The notes: a model not told the origin generated them from the letters alone. Positions 30,677 to 40,187 are shown, counted from the stretch's first letter. The stretch: 64,000 nucleotides of DNA from Brevibacillus antibioticus (GCF_005217615.1 NZ_SZNK01000001.1:1135501-1199500), one strand, 5' to 3'. A program made the numbers and translations.

Positions 30677-31654
30677 ATGACGAATAGGACCAGGAAACTT
30701 TTGTTCATCGTTATATATGGAGCTGCGCTGATTGTTCTCTTGAATTTTCAGCCTATTCATCAATATATTAGCACGATCAAAAATGTCCAAGTAGTGAATG
30801 GGGATCGAAACGAAAATGAAAAAGCACGTTTACGGGCGCAGATTGAAAAGTGGAAAGAGGGCAGAGAGGAACAGCCGATAGATGCCGTCGTCGATCAGAC
30901 GTGGAAGGCGATTCCCGGCTATAATGGCCGCGTAGTCGATGTAGAGGAATCGCTCAATAAAATGCTAGCTGCGGGAGTGTCCAGCCCAGATTTGTTGGTA
31001 TACAAGGAAGTACCTCCAGCGGTTTCGCTTGAGCAATTGGGAGCACAACCTATCTATCGAGGAAATCCGAACAAACCAGCGATTTCTTTCATGATCAACG
31101 TGGCTTGGGGAAATGAGTATCTCGATTCGATACTCAATACACTCGATAAACACAACGTAAAAACAACCTTCTTTTTGGATGGATCATGGGTAAAACGTTA
31201 TCCAGAAGAAGCAAAAAAAATCATGGCACGTGGTCATGAGATTGGTAATCATGCGTATTCTCATCCCGATATGAACACACTAGGGACTCAACGGATTCAT
31301 CAAGAGATAAGTCGTACGCAAGATGTTATTTTTAAAACGCTGGAAGTGAAGCCTTCCCTGTTTGCACCTCCATCTGGTGCTTTTGACCAACGTGTTGTAG
31401 AAATCGCGCATTCTTCTTATCAAATGAAGACGATTCTCTGGACGGCAGATACGATAGACTGGCAGAAACCTTCCCCTGCTTATGTGATCAATAAAATAAG
31501 CCGGAAAATGGAGAATGGAGTCCTTGTACTCATGCACCCTACTTCTACCTCCGAGGCCAGTTTAGATCAACTTCTGACAATCGCCAAAAAGAAGGGGCTC
31601 CAGCCGTCGACTGTCTCGGAGGTTATCTCGAGTCGTAGACTCCCGCCACCGTAA
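30677..31654 (+). CDS. YlxY-type polysaccharide deacetylase family protein
   Basis: A 325-residue NodB-fold protein with an N-terminal membrane anchor (about residues 7-25). The HxxxH-type motif is present (HEIGNHAYSHPDM, about 195-207), but the usual first motif TFDDGP is replaced by SFMINVAWG. The metal-binding and catalytic Asp pair therefore appear to be missing. The same neighbourhood (pnp-ylxY-mlpA-ymxH) holds in B. subtilis, where ylxY is a sporulation-associated deacetylase-like gene. It may bind peptidoglycan without deacetylating it. Start ATG 30677 follows GGAGGGCG; the longer frame to 30554 lacks a site. Confidence 0.88.
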   Translation: MTNRTRKLLFIVIYGAALIVLLNFQPIHQYISTIKNVQVVNGDRNENEKARLRAQIEKWKEGREEQPIDAVVDQTWKAIPGYNGRVVDVEESLNKMLAAGVSSPDLLVYKEVPPAVSLEQLGAQPIYRGNPNKPAISFMINVAWGNEYLDSILNTLDKHNVKTTFFLDGSWVKRYPEEAKKIMARGHEIGNHAYSHPDMNTLGTQRIHQEISRTQDVIFKTLEVKPSLFAPPSGAFDQRVVEIAHSSYQMKTILWTADTIDWQKPSPAYVINKISRKMENGVLVLMHPTSTSEASLDQLLTIAKKKGLQPSTVSEVISSRRLPPP

Positions 31655-31669
31655 ATACATGTTCATTTA

Positions 31670-31698
31670 TTGTGGAGACAAAGGAAGTTTGCTATAGT
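31670..31698 (+). promoter_or_regulatory. Possible promoter of mlpA
   Basis: TTGTGG (31670-31675), 17-base spacer ending in TGC, TATAGT (31693-31698), an extended -10 form, about 65 bases before mlpA. Confidence 0.5.
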
Positions 31699-31766
31699 TA
31701 GACGTGTTTACAAGAAATTCCCCGAGGTTTCGGGTAGAGACAGATGAACAACCGAGGAGGATTTAC

Positions 31767-33020
31767 GTGATACAACGTCATACGTGTGATAACGGTCTTC
31801 GAATCGTGACGGAACGGATTCCGTCCGTTCGCTCCGTTGCCTTAGGCATCTGGGTAGGGACTGGTTCGAAATATGAAAACGAGAAAAACAACGGGATTTC
31901 CCATTTTCTCGAACATATGTTTTTCAAAGGCACGAAAACTCGTTCTGCTAAGGAAATTGCGGAAACCTTTGATGAGATTGGCGGGAACGTGAACGCCTTT
32001 ACTTCGAAGGAATATACCTGCTATTACGCAAGGGTACTCGACCAACATGCTCCAATCGCTCTCGATGTTCTTTCCGATATGTATTTCAACTCGGTATTTG
32101 ATGCAGATGAGCTCGAAAAGGAAAAGAACGTCGTCATTGAAGAGATTAGCATGTATGAAGACACACCAGATGATTTGGTACATGATTTGATTGCACGCGC
32201 TTCGTACAGCACACACCCGCTAGGCTATTCAATTTTGGGTACGGAAGATGTCCTACGCAGCTTGAAGCGTGACGATTTGCTTAGTTATATTGACCAGCAT
32301 TACCTGCCTACGAATACGGTGATTACGGTCGCGGGTAATTTTGAAGACAGTTTGATTGAAGATATTCAAAAGCGCTTTCAGACTTTCTCACGTCCAGGCA
32401 GTATACCGACCTTGTCAACTCCTGATTTTGCTGGAAATGTGATCGCACATAATAAGGCAACAGAGCAAGCGCATTTGTGCCTGTCTTTACCTGGGTTTAA
32501 AGTAGGACATTCCGAAGTATACTCATTGATCTTGCTGAACAACGTGCTGGGTGGAAGCATGAGCTCGCGTCTATTCCAAGAAATTCGAGAAGAACGCGGC
32601 TTGGCATACTCTGTTTATTCCTATCATTCGTCTTATAAAGAAGCGGGTACGTTCCACGTGTATACAGGAACGGCACCCGAGCAAGTAGGACAGGTATTTG
32701 ACATCGTCTCGCGCGTCCTGCGCGATGTCGCTGATCATGGAATTACGGACAAAGAGCTAAACAAGGGAAAAGAGCAACTGAAAGGCAGCCTGATGCTCAG
32801 TTTGGAAAGCACGAATAGCCGTATGAGTCGACTTGGCAAAAATGAACTCTTGCTGGGCCGACACCTTAGTCTAGATGAGATCATCGCCAAAATTGACCGT
32901 GTTTCCCATGAATCTGTTTTGGCTGTGGCGCAGCAGCTGTTCCGTTCCAAGATGTCTATGGCGATGGTGAGTCCTCTCGATGGCTTCCCTGAAAACGTGA
33001 AAAACGATATTTTGTTGTAA
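31767..33020 (+). CDS. mlpA: M16-family zinc metallopeptidase MlpA (YmxG)
   Basis: A 417-residue processing-peptidase-like protein. The inverted zinc motif HFLEH is at residues 46-50, with the downstream Glu in EKNVVIEEISMYEDTP. The second M16 half carries the Arg-Tyr motif in FQEIREERGLAYSVYSYH, so the active site looks complete in one chain (dimer expected). Start GTG 31767 is fixed by GAGGAGG; the frame runs upstream to 31704 without a site. In B. subtilis MlpA has been linked to regulation of extracellular protease production. Substrates are unknown here. Confidence 0.92.
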   Translation: MIQRHTCDNGLRIVTERIPSVRSVALGIWVGTGSKYENEKNNGISHFLEHMFFKGTKTRSAKEIAETFDEIGGNVNAFTSKEYTCYYARVLDQHAPIALDVLSDMYFNSVFDADELEKEKNVVIEEISMYEDTPDDLVHDLIARASYSTHPLGYSILGTEDVLRSLKRDDLLSYIDQHYLPTNTVITVAGNFEDSLIEDIQKRFQTFSRPGSIPTLSTPDFAGNVIAHNKATEQAHLCLSLPGFKVGHSEVYSLILLNNVLGGSMSSRLFQEIREERGLAYSVYSYHSSYKEAGTFHVYTGTAPEQVGQVFDIVSRVLRDVADHGITDKELNKGKEQLKGSLMLSLESTNSRMSRLGKNELLLGRHLSLDEIIAKIDRVSHESVLAVAQQLFRSKMSMAMVSPLDGFPENVKNDILL

Positions 33021-33022
33021 AC

Positions 33023-33051
33023 AAAAATCCGGCATAGCCCGGATTTTTTTG
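33023..33051 (+). terminator. Terminator after mlpA
   Basis: AAAAATCCGG (33023-33032), loop CATAGC, CCGGATTTTT (33039-33048), then TT. Perfect 10-bp stem. Confidence 0.9.
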
Positions 33052-33092
33052 CGTATATCAACAGTAAATGAAAGGACAAAGGGGGCTTCTCC

Positions 33093-33353
33093 ATGCGTTT
33101 AAGCGAGTTGGGTGGGAAGGAGATTATCGGACTGGACAACGGCGAGAAAATGGGAGTTATCAGTGATTCCGATTTAGTCATTCATCCCGAAAATGGTGCG
33201 ATTCAATCCATCATCCTGCCAGGAGGTAGTTTCTTTGGGTTCGGCAAGAAGCGAGAGGACCTCGTCATCCCATGGAGTTCCATCGTAAAAATTGGGCCAG
33301 ATATGGTCATCATCCAGCTTAATGCGCCTGAGGCACAAGCTTCTCAAAAGTAG
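33093..33353 (+). CDS. ymxH: YlmC/YmxH family PRC-barrel sporulation protein
   Basis: An 86-residue PRC-barrel protein with the family pattern LGGKEIIGLDNGEKMGVISD, then DLVIHPENGAIQSIIL and VIPWSSIVKIGPDMVII. It is unusually small and cytoplasmic. YlmC/YmxH proteins are conserved in endospore formers, but their biochemical role is unknown. Its position upstream of the dipicolinate genes is conserved with B. subtilis. Confidence 0.92.
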   Translation: MRLSELGGKEIIGLDNGEKMGVISDSDLVIHPENGAIQSIILPGGSFFGFGKKREDLVIPWSSIVKIGPDMVIIQLNAPEAQASQK

Positions 33354-33389
33354 GCGCTACTGTCACCGAAGTAACAGGAGCGGAATAGG

Positions 33390-33458
33390 ATGGGGGTAGA
33401 CCGCATGGATTTCCGTCAACTTTTCCAAAAGGAAAACCTTTGCGTTCCGATCATTTAA
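33390..33458 (+). CDS. Possible 22-codon leader ORF upstream of dpaA
   Basis: ATG 33390 with AGGAG (33376-33380) nine bases upstream reads MGVDRMDFRQLFQKENLCVP and two further residues before TAA. It ends 32 bases before dpaA. There is nothing else in this 137-base spacer except an imperfect hairpin at about 33355-33383. It could be a coupled leader peptide or chance; codon evidence is too short to judge. Confidence 0.25.
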   Translation: MGVDRMDFRQLFQKENLCVPII

Positions 33459-33490
33459 TGCAGTAAAATGTGTGGAAAGGGGAACGCAGC

Positions 33491-34393
33491 ATGCTAACGG
33501 GCATACATGTTGCCTTCATCGGCGGAGACGCTCGCCAGTTGGAAGTCATTAAGCGATGCATACAACTGGATGCTAGCGTCACGTTAGTTGGCTTCGACAA
33601 CCTGGAAAGTAATTTTACAGGGGCAACGAAGAAACCATTAACATGCGATGTGTTGAAAGACGTGGACGCCCTCATCTTACCCATCGTAGGGACCGATGAC
33701 CAAGGATACGTGGAAAGTATTTTCTGCTCTAAACAACTGCAGTTGCTAGACGAACATGTGGCGAGTCTGCCGAGTCATTGCGTGGTTTACACGGGAATGG
33801 CAAAGCCTTATCTGAAAAAGCTGTTGGCTTCCACCCAGCTTCCTCTCGTAGAGCTTTTGGATCGTGATGACGTAGCTATCTATAACTCTATCCCTACTGT
33901 AGAGGGAGCGTTAATGATGGCGATTCAACATACGGATATTACGATTCATGGATCACAGTCAATTGTTTTGGGATTGGGCCGAACAGGTTTGTCCATGGCT
34001 CGAGCATTGCATGCGTTGGGGGCCCGCGTAAGAGTTGGGGCCAGACGTCAAGAACACTTGGCACGCATTTATGAGATGGGATTGACTCCCTTCCATATAA
34101 GCGAAGTAAGGCAACAGGTTACGAATGCAGATTTCATTTTTAATACCATCCCGCAATTATTACTCACGGCAGAAGTGATTGCTCAAATGCCTCAATCGGC
34201 GTTTATTCTTGATCTTGCCTCCAAGCCAGGAGGAACAGATTTTCGTTACGCTGAAAGACGAGGTATCAAAGCTCTTCTTGCTCCCGGATTGCCTGGAATC
34301 GTTGCACCTAAAACCGCTGGACAAATTTTGGCCCAAACATTGTCTCGTCTGATTGCGGATCAAAGGAAAGCGCCAGGAGGGGATGCAACATGA
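33491..34393 (+). CDS. dpaA: Dipicolinate synthase subunit A
   Basis: A 300-residue SpoVFA protein that, with DpaB, oxidises dihydrodipicolinate to dipicolinic acid in the mother cell for spore core dehydration. The N-terminal domain (IHVAFIGGDARQLEVIKRC) and the central Rossmann loop VLGLGRTGLSMARALHALGA (about 158-177) are clear. Start ATG 33491 follows AAAGGGG. It overlaps dpaB by 4 bases. In B. subtilis this operon is driven by sigma-K in the mother cell; no confident sigma-K promoter could be placed here by eye. Confidence 0.96.
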   Translation: MLTGIHVAFIGGDARQLEVIKRCIQLDASVTLVGFDNLESNFTGATKKPLTCDVLKDVDALILPIVGTDDQGYVESIFCSKQLQLLDEHVASLPSHCVVYTGMAKPYLKKLLASTQLPLVELLDRDDVAIYNSIPTVEGALMMAIQHTDITIHGSQSIVLGLGRTGLSMARALHALGARVRVGARRQEHLARIYEMGLTPFHISEVRQQVTNADFIFNTIPQLLLTAEVIAQMPQSAFILDLASKPGGTDFRYAERRGIKALLAPGLPGIVAPKTAGQILAQTLSRLIADQRKAPGGDAT

Positions 34394-34986
34394 GTAAGCT
34401 TCAGGGAAAGACCATTGGATTTGGTTTGTCTGGATCGCATTGCACCTTTGAGGAAACCATGCCGCAAATTAAGCGATTTGTGGATGCTGGAGCACGGGTG
34501 GTTCCGATCGTATCGAATACGATTATGACCACGGATACACGCTTCGGTACTTCGCAAAGCTGGCAGCAACAAATCAAGGAACTAACAGGCGAGGAACTTA
34601 TTTCGACGATTCCTCAGGCTGAGCCGTTGGGACCTTCCAAGTTGTTGGATGTCATGCTGATTGCGCCCTGCACGGGCAGTACGACGAGTCGACTGGCGAA
34701 CGCCATTACGGATAGTGCCGTACTGATGGCAGCTAAAGCGACCATGCGTAATTTGCGACCTATTGTGATTGCCATATCCACCAATGATGGTCTGGGATTA
34801 AATGCAGCCAATATTGCCAAGCTGTTGGCTGCGAAAAATATGTATTTCGTGCCGTTCGGGCAGGATGCCCCGGATAAAAAACCGAATTCGCTTGTAGCTC
34901 GTATGGATCTCCTATTGGAAACATGCGAAGCAGCTTTGGAAGGTCGACAATTGCAACCCTTGCTCATCGAGAGATTTAACTACTAA
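34390..34986 (+). CDS. dpaB: Dipicolinate synthase subunit B (flavoprotein)
   Basis: A 198-residue SpoVFB flavoprotein-fold protein: GKTIGFGLSGSHCTFEETMP at the N-terminus and the APCTGSTTSRLANAITDSAV flavin-binding block at about 96-115. It forms the dipicolinate synthase complex with DpaA. GGAGGGG lies in the end of dpaA and the ATGA overlap couples the two genes. Confidence 0.96.
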   Translation: MSKLQGKTIGFGLSGSHCTFEETMPQIKRFVDAGARVVPIVSNTIMTTDTRFGTSQSWQQQIKELTGEELISTIPQAEPLGPSKLLDVMLIAPCTGSTTSRLANAITDSAVLMAAKATMRNLRPIVIAISTNDGLGLNAANIAKLLAAKNMYFVPFGQDAPDKKPNSLVARMDLLLETCEAALEGRQLQPLLIERFNY

Positions 34987-35043
34987 TAAGACTACAGAAA
35001 AAACAATAAACCTGCTTTTTCGCGATTAGGAGGAGAGTAAGAG

Positions 35044-36084
35044 ATGGCAAACCAACTGACTTTCAATGTTGCTGTAGTCGGTGCGACTGGTGCAGTCGGA
35101 CAGCAGATGATTCAACTATTAGAAAAGCGCAACTTCCCAATCAAACAGCTTAAGCTGCTTGCTTCTGGACGTTCTGCAGGAAAAACAGTCACCTTCAAGG
35201 GGCAAGAAATTGTACTGGAAGAGGCGACTCCAGACAGTTTTGCAGGGGTTGATTTTGCCCTGTTTAGTGCTGGTGGATCGGTCAGTAAGGAACTGGCTCA
35301 TCACGCAGTGCGTCATGGTGCAGTTGTCATTGACAATACCAGTGCATTCCGGATGGACCCAGATGTTCCTCTCGTTGTGCCAGAAGTAAACATGGATGCT
35401 GCGCTCGCTCATAATGGAATCATTGCGAATCCGAATTGCTCTACGATTCAGATGGTTGCCGCTCTAAAACCCTTGTATGATCGTTTTGGTATAGACAGAA
35501 TTATCGTTTCTACTTACCAGGCAGTATCTGGTGCAGGTCAATCTGCGATCGATGAATTGCTTGACCAGAGTCGAGACATTTTGGATGGGAAAGATCCGCA
35601 GTGTAACGTACTTCCCGTAGGCAAATTGCCTGTTCATCATCAGATTGCGTACAACGCGATTCCGCAGATTGATGTGTTCACGGACAATGGTTTTACTTAT
35701 GAAGAAATGAAAATGGTTAATGAGACCAAAAAAATCTTCGGTGATGACACTGTACTTGTTTCAGCTACTTGCGTACGTATTCCAGTGGTCTACGGTCATA
35801 GCGAGTCGGTATATGTAGAGCTGAAACAGGATTTCGATCTGGCAGAAGTAAAGGCTCTGCTGAAAAACGCTCCGGGAATCGTGTTAGTAGATGCACCGGA
35901 GGAACAGCAGTATCCACTCGCTACTGATGCAACAGGCAAACTGGAAGTATTCGTGGGCCGGGTGCGTTGTGATCTCCATCATCCTCGTGGACTGCATATG
36001 TGGATCGTTTCTGACAATCTTCTCAAGGGTGCAGCATGGAATACAGTACAAATCGCTGAAGAAATCATAAAAGCAAGAGTATAG
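35044..36084 (+). CDS. asd: Aspartate-semialdehyde dehydrogenase
   Basis: A 346-residue enzyme of the aspartate pathway, reducing aspartyl phosphate with NADPH. The Rossmann motif is VGATGAVGQQMIQLLEKR. The active-site Cys132 is in ANPNCSTIQM, and the distal catalytic His is in RCDLHHPRGLHMWIVSDNLL. GGAGGAGAG precedes ATG 35044. Clustered with dpaAB, dapG and dapA, it feeds both diaminopimelate and dipicolinate synthesis. Confidence 0.97.
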   Translation: MANQLTFNVAVVGATGAVGQQMIQLLEKRNFPIKQLKLLASGRSAGKTVTFKGQEIVLEEATPDSFAGVDFALFSAGGSVSKELAHHAVRHGAVVIDNTSAFRMDPDVPLVVPEVNMDAALAHNGIIANPNCSTIQMVAALKPLYDRFGIDRIIVSTYQAVSGAGQSAIDELLDQSRDILDGKDPQCNVLPVGKLPVHHQIAYNAIPQIDVFTDNGFTYEEMKMVNETKKIFGDDTVLVSATCVRIPVVYGHSESVYVELKQDFDLAEVKALLKNAPGIVLVDAPEEQQYPLATDATGKLEVFVGRVRCDLHHPRGLHMWIVSDNLLKGAAWNTVQIAEEIIKARV

Positions 36085-36095
36085 GGGAGAGGTTA

Positions 36096-37322
36096 GTGAA
36101 GATTCTCGTCCAGAAGTTCGGTGGTTCTTCCTTGACGACGGAGGATTGCCGGATGCGGGCAATCTACCATATGGAAAAAGCAATTGATGAGGGCTATGCC
36201 CTCGTCGTTGTCGTATCGGCGATGGGGCGCAAGGGTGATCCATATGCGACCGATACACTTTTGCAGTTGGTTCGTGCGAATGGGAACCAATTGCCGAGTA
36301 GAGAAATGGATATGCTGATGCATACCGGAGAAATCATCTCTGCTACAATCATGTGCAGCATGCTGAATGCACGGGGAATTAAAGCAACGATTTTGACAGG
36401 CGGTCAGGCAAATATAGTGACGAGCGACGACTTTATGAATGCGCAAATCATGTCGATCGATCCAGGTCGCATTTTGCAGGACTTGCAGGAAGGTCAAGTT
36501 GTGATCGTTCCAGGTTTTCAGGGACGTACAGCCGAGTGGGAAATTACGACACTGGGACGGGGCGGAAGCGATACGACTGCAACCGCTCTCGGTGTCGCCT
36601 TGAAGGCTGAAACGGTGGATATTTTCACCGACGTGGAAGGCATCATGACGGCGGACCCACGTATCGTTGAAGAAGCGCAGCGGCTCGGGATGGTGACTTA
36701 CACGGAAATTTGCAACATGGCTCATCTGGGTGCAAAAGTTATTCATCCTAGAGCGGTGGAGATCGCGATGCACGCAAACGTGCCGATTCGTGTTCGCTCT
36801 ACGTTTTCGGACGACCCCGGTACACTTGTTACGACTATGCTGGAGATCGGGAAAATGGGCTACACTGTAAACGACAGAGTCGTCATGGGAATTGCTCATG
36901 TACCGAACATAACTCAAATCAAGGTCGCGAACAAAGAAGGGTCTTACGATACACAGCTGCAAGTCTTCAAAACGATGGCAACCTATAACATCAGTGTAGA
37001 TTTCATCAATGTGAATCCAATGGGTGTTGCCTACACGGTCCATGATGAAATGGGAGAAAAAGCTGCTCGTCTGTTAACGGAAATGGGATACGAGCCGCAG
37101 CTTTTGCCGCATTGCGCAAAAGTGTCCGTGATTGGGGCAGGGATGACGGGCGTGCCCGGCGTTATGGCGAGGATCGTGGAGGCACTTACACAAGAAGACA
37201 TTCAAATTCTTCAATCGGCAGACTCTCATACAACCATTTGGGTACTCGTGCATGAGACGGATATGGTGAAGGCGGTTCGCGCACTTCATCAGCAGTTCAA
37301 CCTGCATGTTCAACATAAGTAA
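36096..37322 (+). CDS. dapG: Aspartate kinase DapG-type (aspartokinase I)
   Basis: A 408-residue aspartokinase. The N-terminal kinase signature is VQKFGGSSL; substrate and nucleotide loops include FQGRTAEWEITTLGRGGSDT (about 138-157). Two C-terminal ACT domains lie at about 255-400. By position (asd-dapG-dapA) it corresponds to the diaminopimelate-sensitive isozyme of B. subtilis rather than the lysine-sensitive LysC, which usually has an L-box; no L-box is seen here. Start GTG 36096 follows GGGGAGAGG. Confidence 0.95.
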   Translation: MKILVQKFGGSSLTTEDCRMRAIYHMEKAIDEGYALVVVVSAMGRKGDPYATDTLLQLVRANGNQLPSREMDMLMHTGEIISATIMCSMLNARGIKATILTGGQANIVTSDDFMNAQIMSIDPGRILQDLQEGQVVIVPGFQGRTAEWEITTLGRGGSDTTATALGVALKAETVDIFTDVEGIMTADPRIVEEAQRLGMVTYTEICNMAHLGAKVIHPRAVEIAMHANVPIRVRSTFSDDPGTLVTTMLEIGKMGYTVNDRVVMGIAHVPNITQIKVANKEGSYDTQLQVFKTMATYNISVDFINVNPMGVAYTVHDEMGEKAARLLTEMGYEPQLLPHCAKVSVIGAGMTGVPGVMARIVEALTQEDIQILQSADSHTTIWVLVHETDMVKAVRALHQQFNLHVQHK

Positions 37323-37377
37323 GAGTATATCCTGACTTAAATACCTACTGATCACGATAAGAGGAGTTGGAAAGGTA

Positions 37378-38244
37378 GTGGCACGTTTTGGTAGACTGCT
37401 TACCGCAATGGTAACGCCTTTTAATGATCAACTTCAAATCGATTACGATAAAACAGAACGTTTGATTGATCATTTGATCGCAAATGGTACGACGGGGATT
37501 GTCGTCAGTGGAACGACTGGCGAATCTCCGACTTTGTCTCGTACCGAAAAGCTTGATCTGTTCCGTCATGTGGTTTCCTACGCAAAAGGAAGAGCCCACA
37601 TCATTGCTGGAACAGGTAGTAATGATACAGCTTCTAGTATAGAGTTCACTCAAGCAGTACAATCCATTGGCGTAGACGCTGTAATGCTTGTTGCACCCTA
37701 TTACAGCAAGCCATCTCAAGAAGGGCTTTACGCACACTTTAAGGCATTGGCTGATGCTACCGAGCTACCAATCATGCTGTACAATGTGCCAGGACGAACT
37801 GTTGTCAATATGACAGCGGAAACAACTCTGCGTTTGGCTCAATTGCCAAATGTCGTTTGCGTGAAGGAAGCCTCCGGCAACTTGTCGCAAATGGCGCAAA
37901 TTATTGAACATGCTCCGGAAGGCTTTGAGTTGTACAGTGGTGATGATGGCTTAACCTTGCCGATCCTGTCTATCGGGGGAGTGGGCATTGTCAGTGTGGC
38001 GAGTCACGTGGTTGGCCGCCCTATGACGGACATGATGGACGCTTATTTTGCAGGTAATTACGCCGAGGCAGCAAGACTCCATCGAAAGCTATTGCCGATT
38101 TTTGAAGGTCTCTTTGCCTACCCGAGCCCTGGTCCGACCAAGGTCGCTTTAGAAAAGCTCGGCGTTCAAGTAGGGGGCGTTCGACTGCCTTTAGTCGAGT
38201 TGAACGAACAAGAAAAAGCATTTGTGCATTCTCTGCTTGTGTAA
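37378..38244 (+). CDS. dapA: 4-hydroxy-tetrahydrodipicolinate synthase
   Basis: A 288-residue TIM-barrel aldolase condensing pyruvate with aspartate semialdehyde. The Schiff-base Lys163 is in VCVKEASGNL, and the Tyr of MLYNVPGRT (about 137) and the VVSGTTGESPTL phosphate-like loop (about 42-53) are present. Start GTG 37378; GAGGAG and a nearer GGAAAGG lie upstream. Its product is the branch point for lysine, cell wall and spore dipicolinate. Confidence 0.97.
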   Translation: MARFGRLLTAMVTPFNDQLQIDYDKTERLIDHLIANGTTGIVVSGTTGESPTLSRTEKLDLFRHVVSYAKGRAHIIAGTGSNDTASSIEFTQAVQSIGVDAVMLVAPYYSKPSQEGLYAHFKALADATELPIMLYNVPGRTVVNMTAETTLRLAQLPNVVCVKEASGNLSQMAQIIEHAPEGFELYSGDDGLTLPILSIGGVGIVSVASHVVGRPMTDMMDAYFAGNYAEAARLHRKLLPIFEGLFAYPSPGPTKVALEKLGVQVGGVRLPLVELNEQEKAFVHSLLV

Positions 38245-38257
38245 CTCCATAGAAGAT

Positions 38258-38291
38258 CAAGAGCCATTCCAGCCGGGGATGGCTCTTTTTC
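38258..38291 (+). terminator. Terminator after dapA
   Basis: AAGAGCCATTCC (38259-38270) pairs with GGGATGGCTCTT (through 38287) with one mismatch, then a T-run. Confidence 0.85.
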
Positions 38292-38292
38292 C

Positions 38293-38322
38293 TTGTGTTC
38301 ATGATTTCACTTCGGGTATAAT
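38293..38322 (+). promoter_or_regulatory. Predicted promoter of the RNase J gene
   Basis: TTGTGT (38293-38298), 18-base spacer, perfect TATAAT (38317-38322), immediately after the dapA terminator. Confidence 0.6.
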
Positions 38323-38389
38323 AAGAACAAGTGATTTGGGGCGGTTTTTTTGAGTGGACATGACAACTAAATATAGGAGGTTACACGTT

Positions 38390-40066
38390 TTGGCAAAGTC
38401 GAATCACTCTGTTCTCGTTTTCGCCCTGGGCGGAGTCGGCGAAATTGGGAAGAATATGTACGTGGTACAAAGCGGTGACGACATCGTAGTGATTGATGCC
38501 GGATTGAAATTCCCAGAAGAGGAAATGCTGGGGATTGATATGGTTATTCCGGATATCACCTACTTGGAGGAACATCGCGACAAGGTTCGGGGTATTATTA
38601 TTACGCATGGACACGAAGACCACATCGGCGGCCTCAGCTACGTGCTGAAGCATTTGAAAGTCCCGGTTTATGCGACAAAACTTACCCTTGGTTTAATTGA
38701 TGCAAAGTTAAAAGAAGCGGGCATCCTAAACGAAACAAAACGCGTATTGATCAACAGCGACTCGGAAGTCGTTCTCGGAAAGATGAAGGCGACCTTTTTC
38801 CGCGTAAACCACAGCATCCCGGATTGTGTAGGGGTATGCCTGGATACGCCAGAAGGTTACATCGTTCATACAGGAGACTTCAAGTTCGATCAAACACCTG
38901 TTAACAATCAGGTAGCTGATCTGGCAAAAATGGCGATGATCGGTGACAGAGGCGTTTTGTGCTTGCTCTCTGACAGTACGAATTCAGAACGGCCTGGATT
39001 TACCGGATCAGAACGCTCTGTAGGCAAAGCACTCATGGATGTGTTCAGCAAAGCATCTGGACGTATTGTTGTTTCTACGTTTGCATCAAATGTTCACCGC
39101 ATTCAACAAGTGGTGGACGCTGCAGCACAGTTCAACCGTAAATTGACGGTTGTTGGCCGGAGCATGCAAAATGTTATTAATATCAGCAGAGACCTGGGAT
39201 ATTTACTAGTTCCTGAAGGCTTGATTGTTGAGATCGATGAAATCAACAAGCTGAATGCTGAACAAGTCGTTATTTTATCAACTGGAAGCCAAGGAGAGCC
39301 TATGTCCGCGCTCACTCGGATGGCCCGATCCGCCCATCGGAAAATTGACATCCTTCCAGGGGATACCGTAATTATTGCAGCCACTCCCATTCCAGGGAAT
39401 GAAAAATATGTGGCGCGCACGATCGATCAGTTATCGCGCATTGGTGCAGATGTCATTTATGGTGGCCATGGACCAAACGGAACCGTCCACGTCTCCGGTC
39501 ATGGTAGCCAAGAGGAATTGCGCCTGATGCTTAACTTAATGAAGCCTAAGTACTTTATTCCCGTTCACGGTGAATATCGCATGCTGAAAACACATGCCTT
39601 ACTCGCTGAACAGGTTGGCATTCCTGAAGAAAACACGTTCTTGCTGGATAACGGCGATACAGTTGAATTCTTAGGGGGCAAGGCCCGTTACGGTGGAAAA
39701 GTCCATGCTGGCAACGTTTTGATTGACGGCTTGGGTGTTGGTGATGTTGGAAACATCGTACTTAGAGATCGCAAATTACTGTCACAAGATGGCATACTGG
39801 TAGTTGTCGTTACACTCAGCAAACAAAATGGCACGATTTTGTCAGGTCCAGACATCATTTCTCGCGGTTTCGTATACGTGCGTGAATCCGAAGAGCTGCT
39901 GGATGAGGCAAATCGCATAGTGACCCAAACACTTGTCAAATGCATGGAAGAAAATGTGAATGAATGGTCTTCACTGAAAAATAACGTAAAAGATTCATTA
40001 GGTCGTTATCTGTACGAGCAAACGCGCAGACGTCCGATGATCTTGCCGATTATCATGGAAGTGTAG
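38390..40066 (+). CDS. rnjB: Ribonuclease J (position of B. subtilis rnjB)
   Basis: A 558-residue metallo-beta-lactamase/beta-CASP nuclease of RNase J size. The zinc motif [11 protein letters not shown] is complete, with later ligands in HTGDFKFD and the C-terminal [15 protein letters not shown] block. A C-terminal domain follows residue 445. It sits directly after dapA, where B. subtilis has rnjB (RNase J2), but J2 there has a degenerate metal site, whereas this copy looks catalytically competent. Assignment as J1 or J2 needs a tree. Start TTG 38390 is fixed by AGGAGG (38375-38380). Confidence 0.9.
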   Translation: MAKSNHSVLVFALGGVGEIGKNMYVVQSGDDIVVIDAGLKFPEEEMLGIDMVIPDITYLEEHRDKVRGIIITHGHEDHIGGLSYVLKHLKVPVYATKLTLGLIDAKLKEAGILNETKRVLINSDSEVVLGKMKATFFRVNHSIPDCVGVCLDTPEGYIVHTGDFKFDQTPVNNQVADLAKMAMIGDRGVLCLLSDSTNSERPGFTGSERSVGKALMDVFSKASGRIVVSTFASNVHRIQQVVDAAAQFNRKLTVVGRSMQNVINISRDLGYLLVPEGLIVEIDEINKLNAEQVVILSTGSQGEPMSALTRMARSAHRKIDILPGDTVIIAATPIPGNEKYVARTIDQLSRIGADVIYGGHGPNGTVHVSGHGSQEELRLMLNLMKPKYFIPVHGEYRMLKTHALLAEQVGIPEENTFLLDNGDTVEFLGGKARYGGKVHAGNVLIDGLGVGDVGNIVLRDRKLLSQDGILVVVVTLSKQNGTILSGPDIISRGFVYVRESEELLDEANRIVTQTLVKCMEENVNEWSSLKNNVKDSLGRYLYEQTRRRPMILPIIMEV

Positions 40067-40075
40067 GATCACGAT

Positions 40076-40119
40076 AAAGAGCTGGAAATCCTTTGGGAAA
40101 AGGGTTTCTGGCTCTTTTT
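40076..40119 (+). terminator. Terminator after the RNase J gene
   Basis: AGAGCTGGAAATCCTTT (40078-40094) pairs with AAGGGTTTCTGGCTCT using several G-T pairs, followed by TTTT. Confidence 0.8.
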
Positions 40120-40187
40120 GCCTTTGGGGGCGCATGATTTTTCTTCCGCTTATCCATACTACAGAGGAAAGTGAGGGAGGATCATCC

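Noticed and set aside
34987-36095. Lysine riboswitch (L-box) for asd or dapG
   Set aside because: The spacers before asd and dapG are only 57 and 11 bases, too short, and no L-box core is present.
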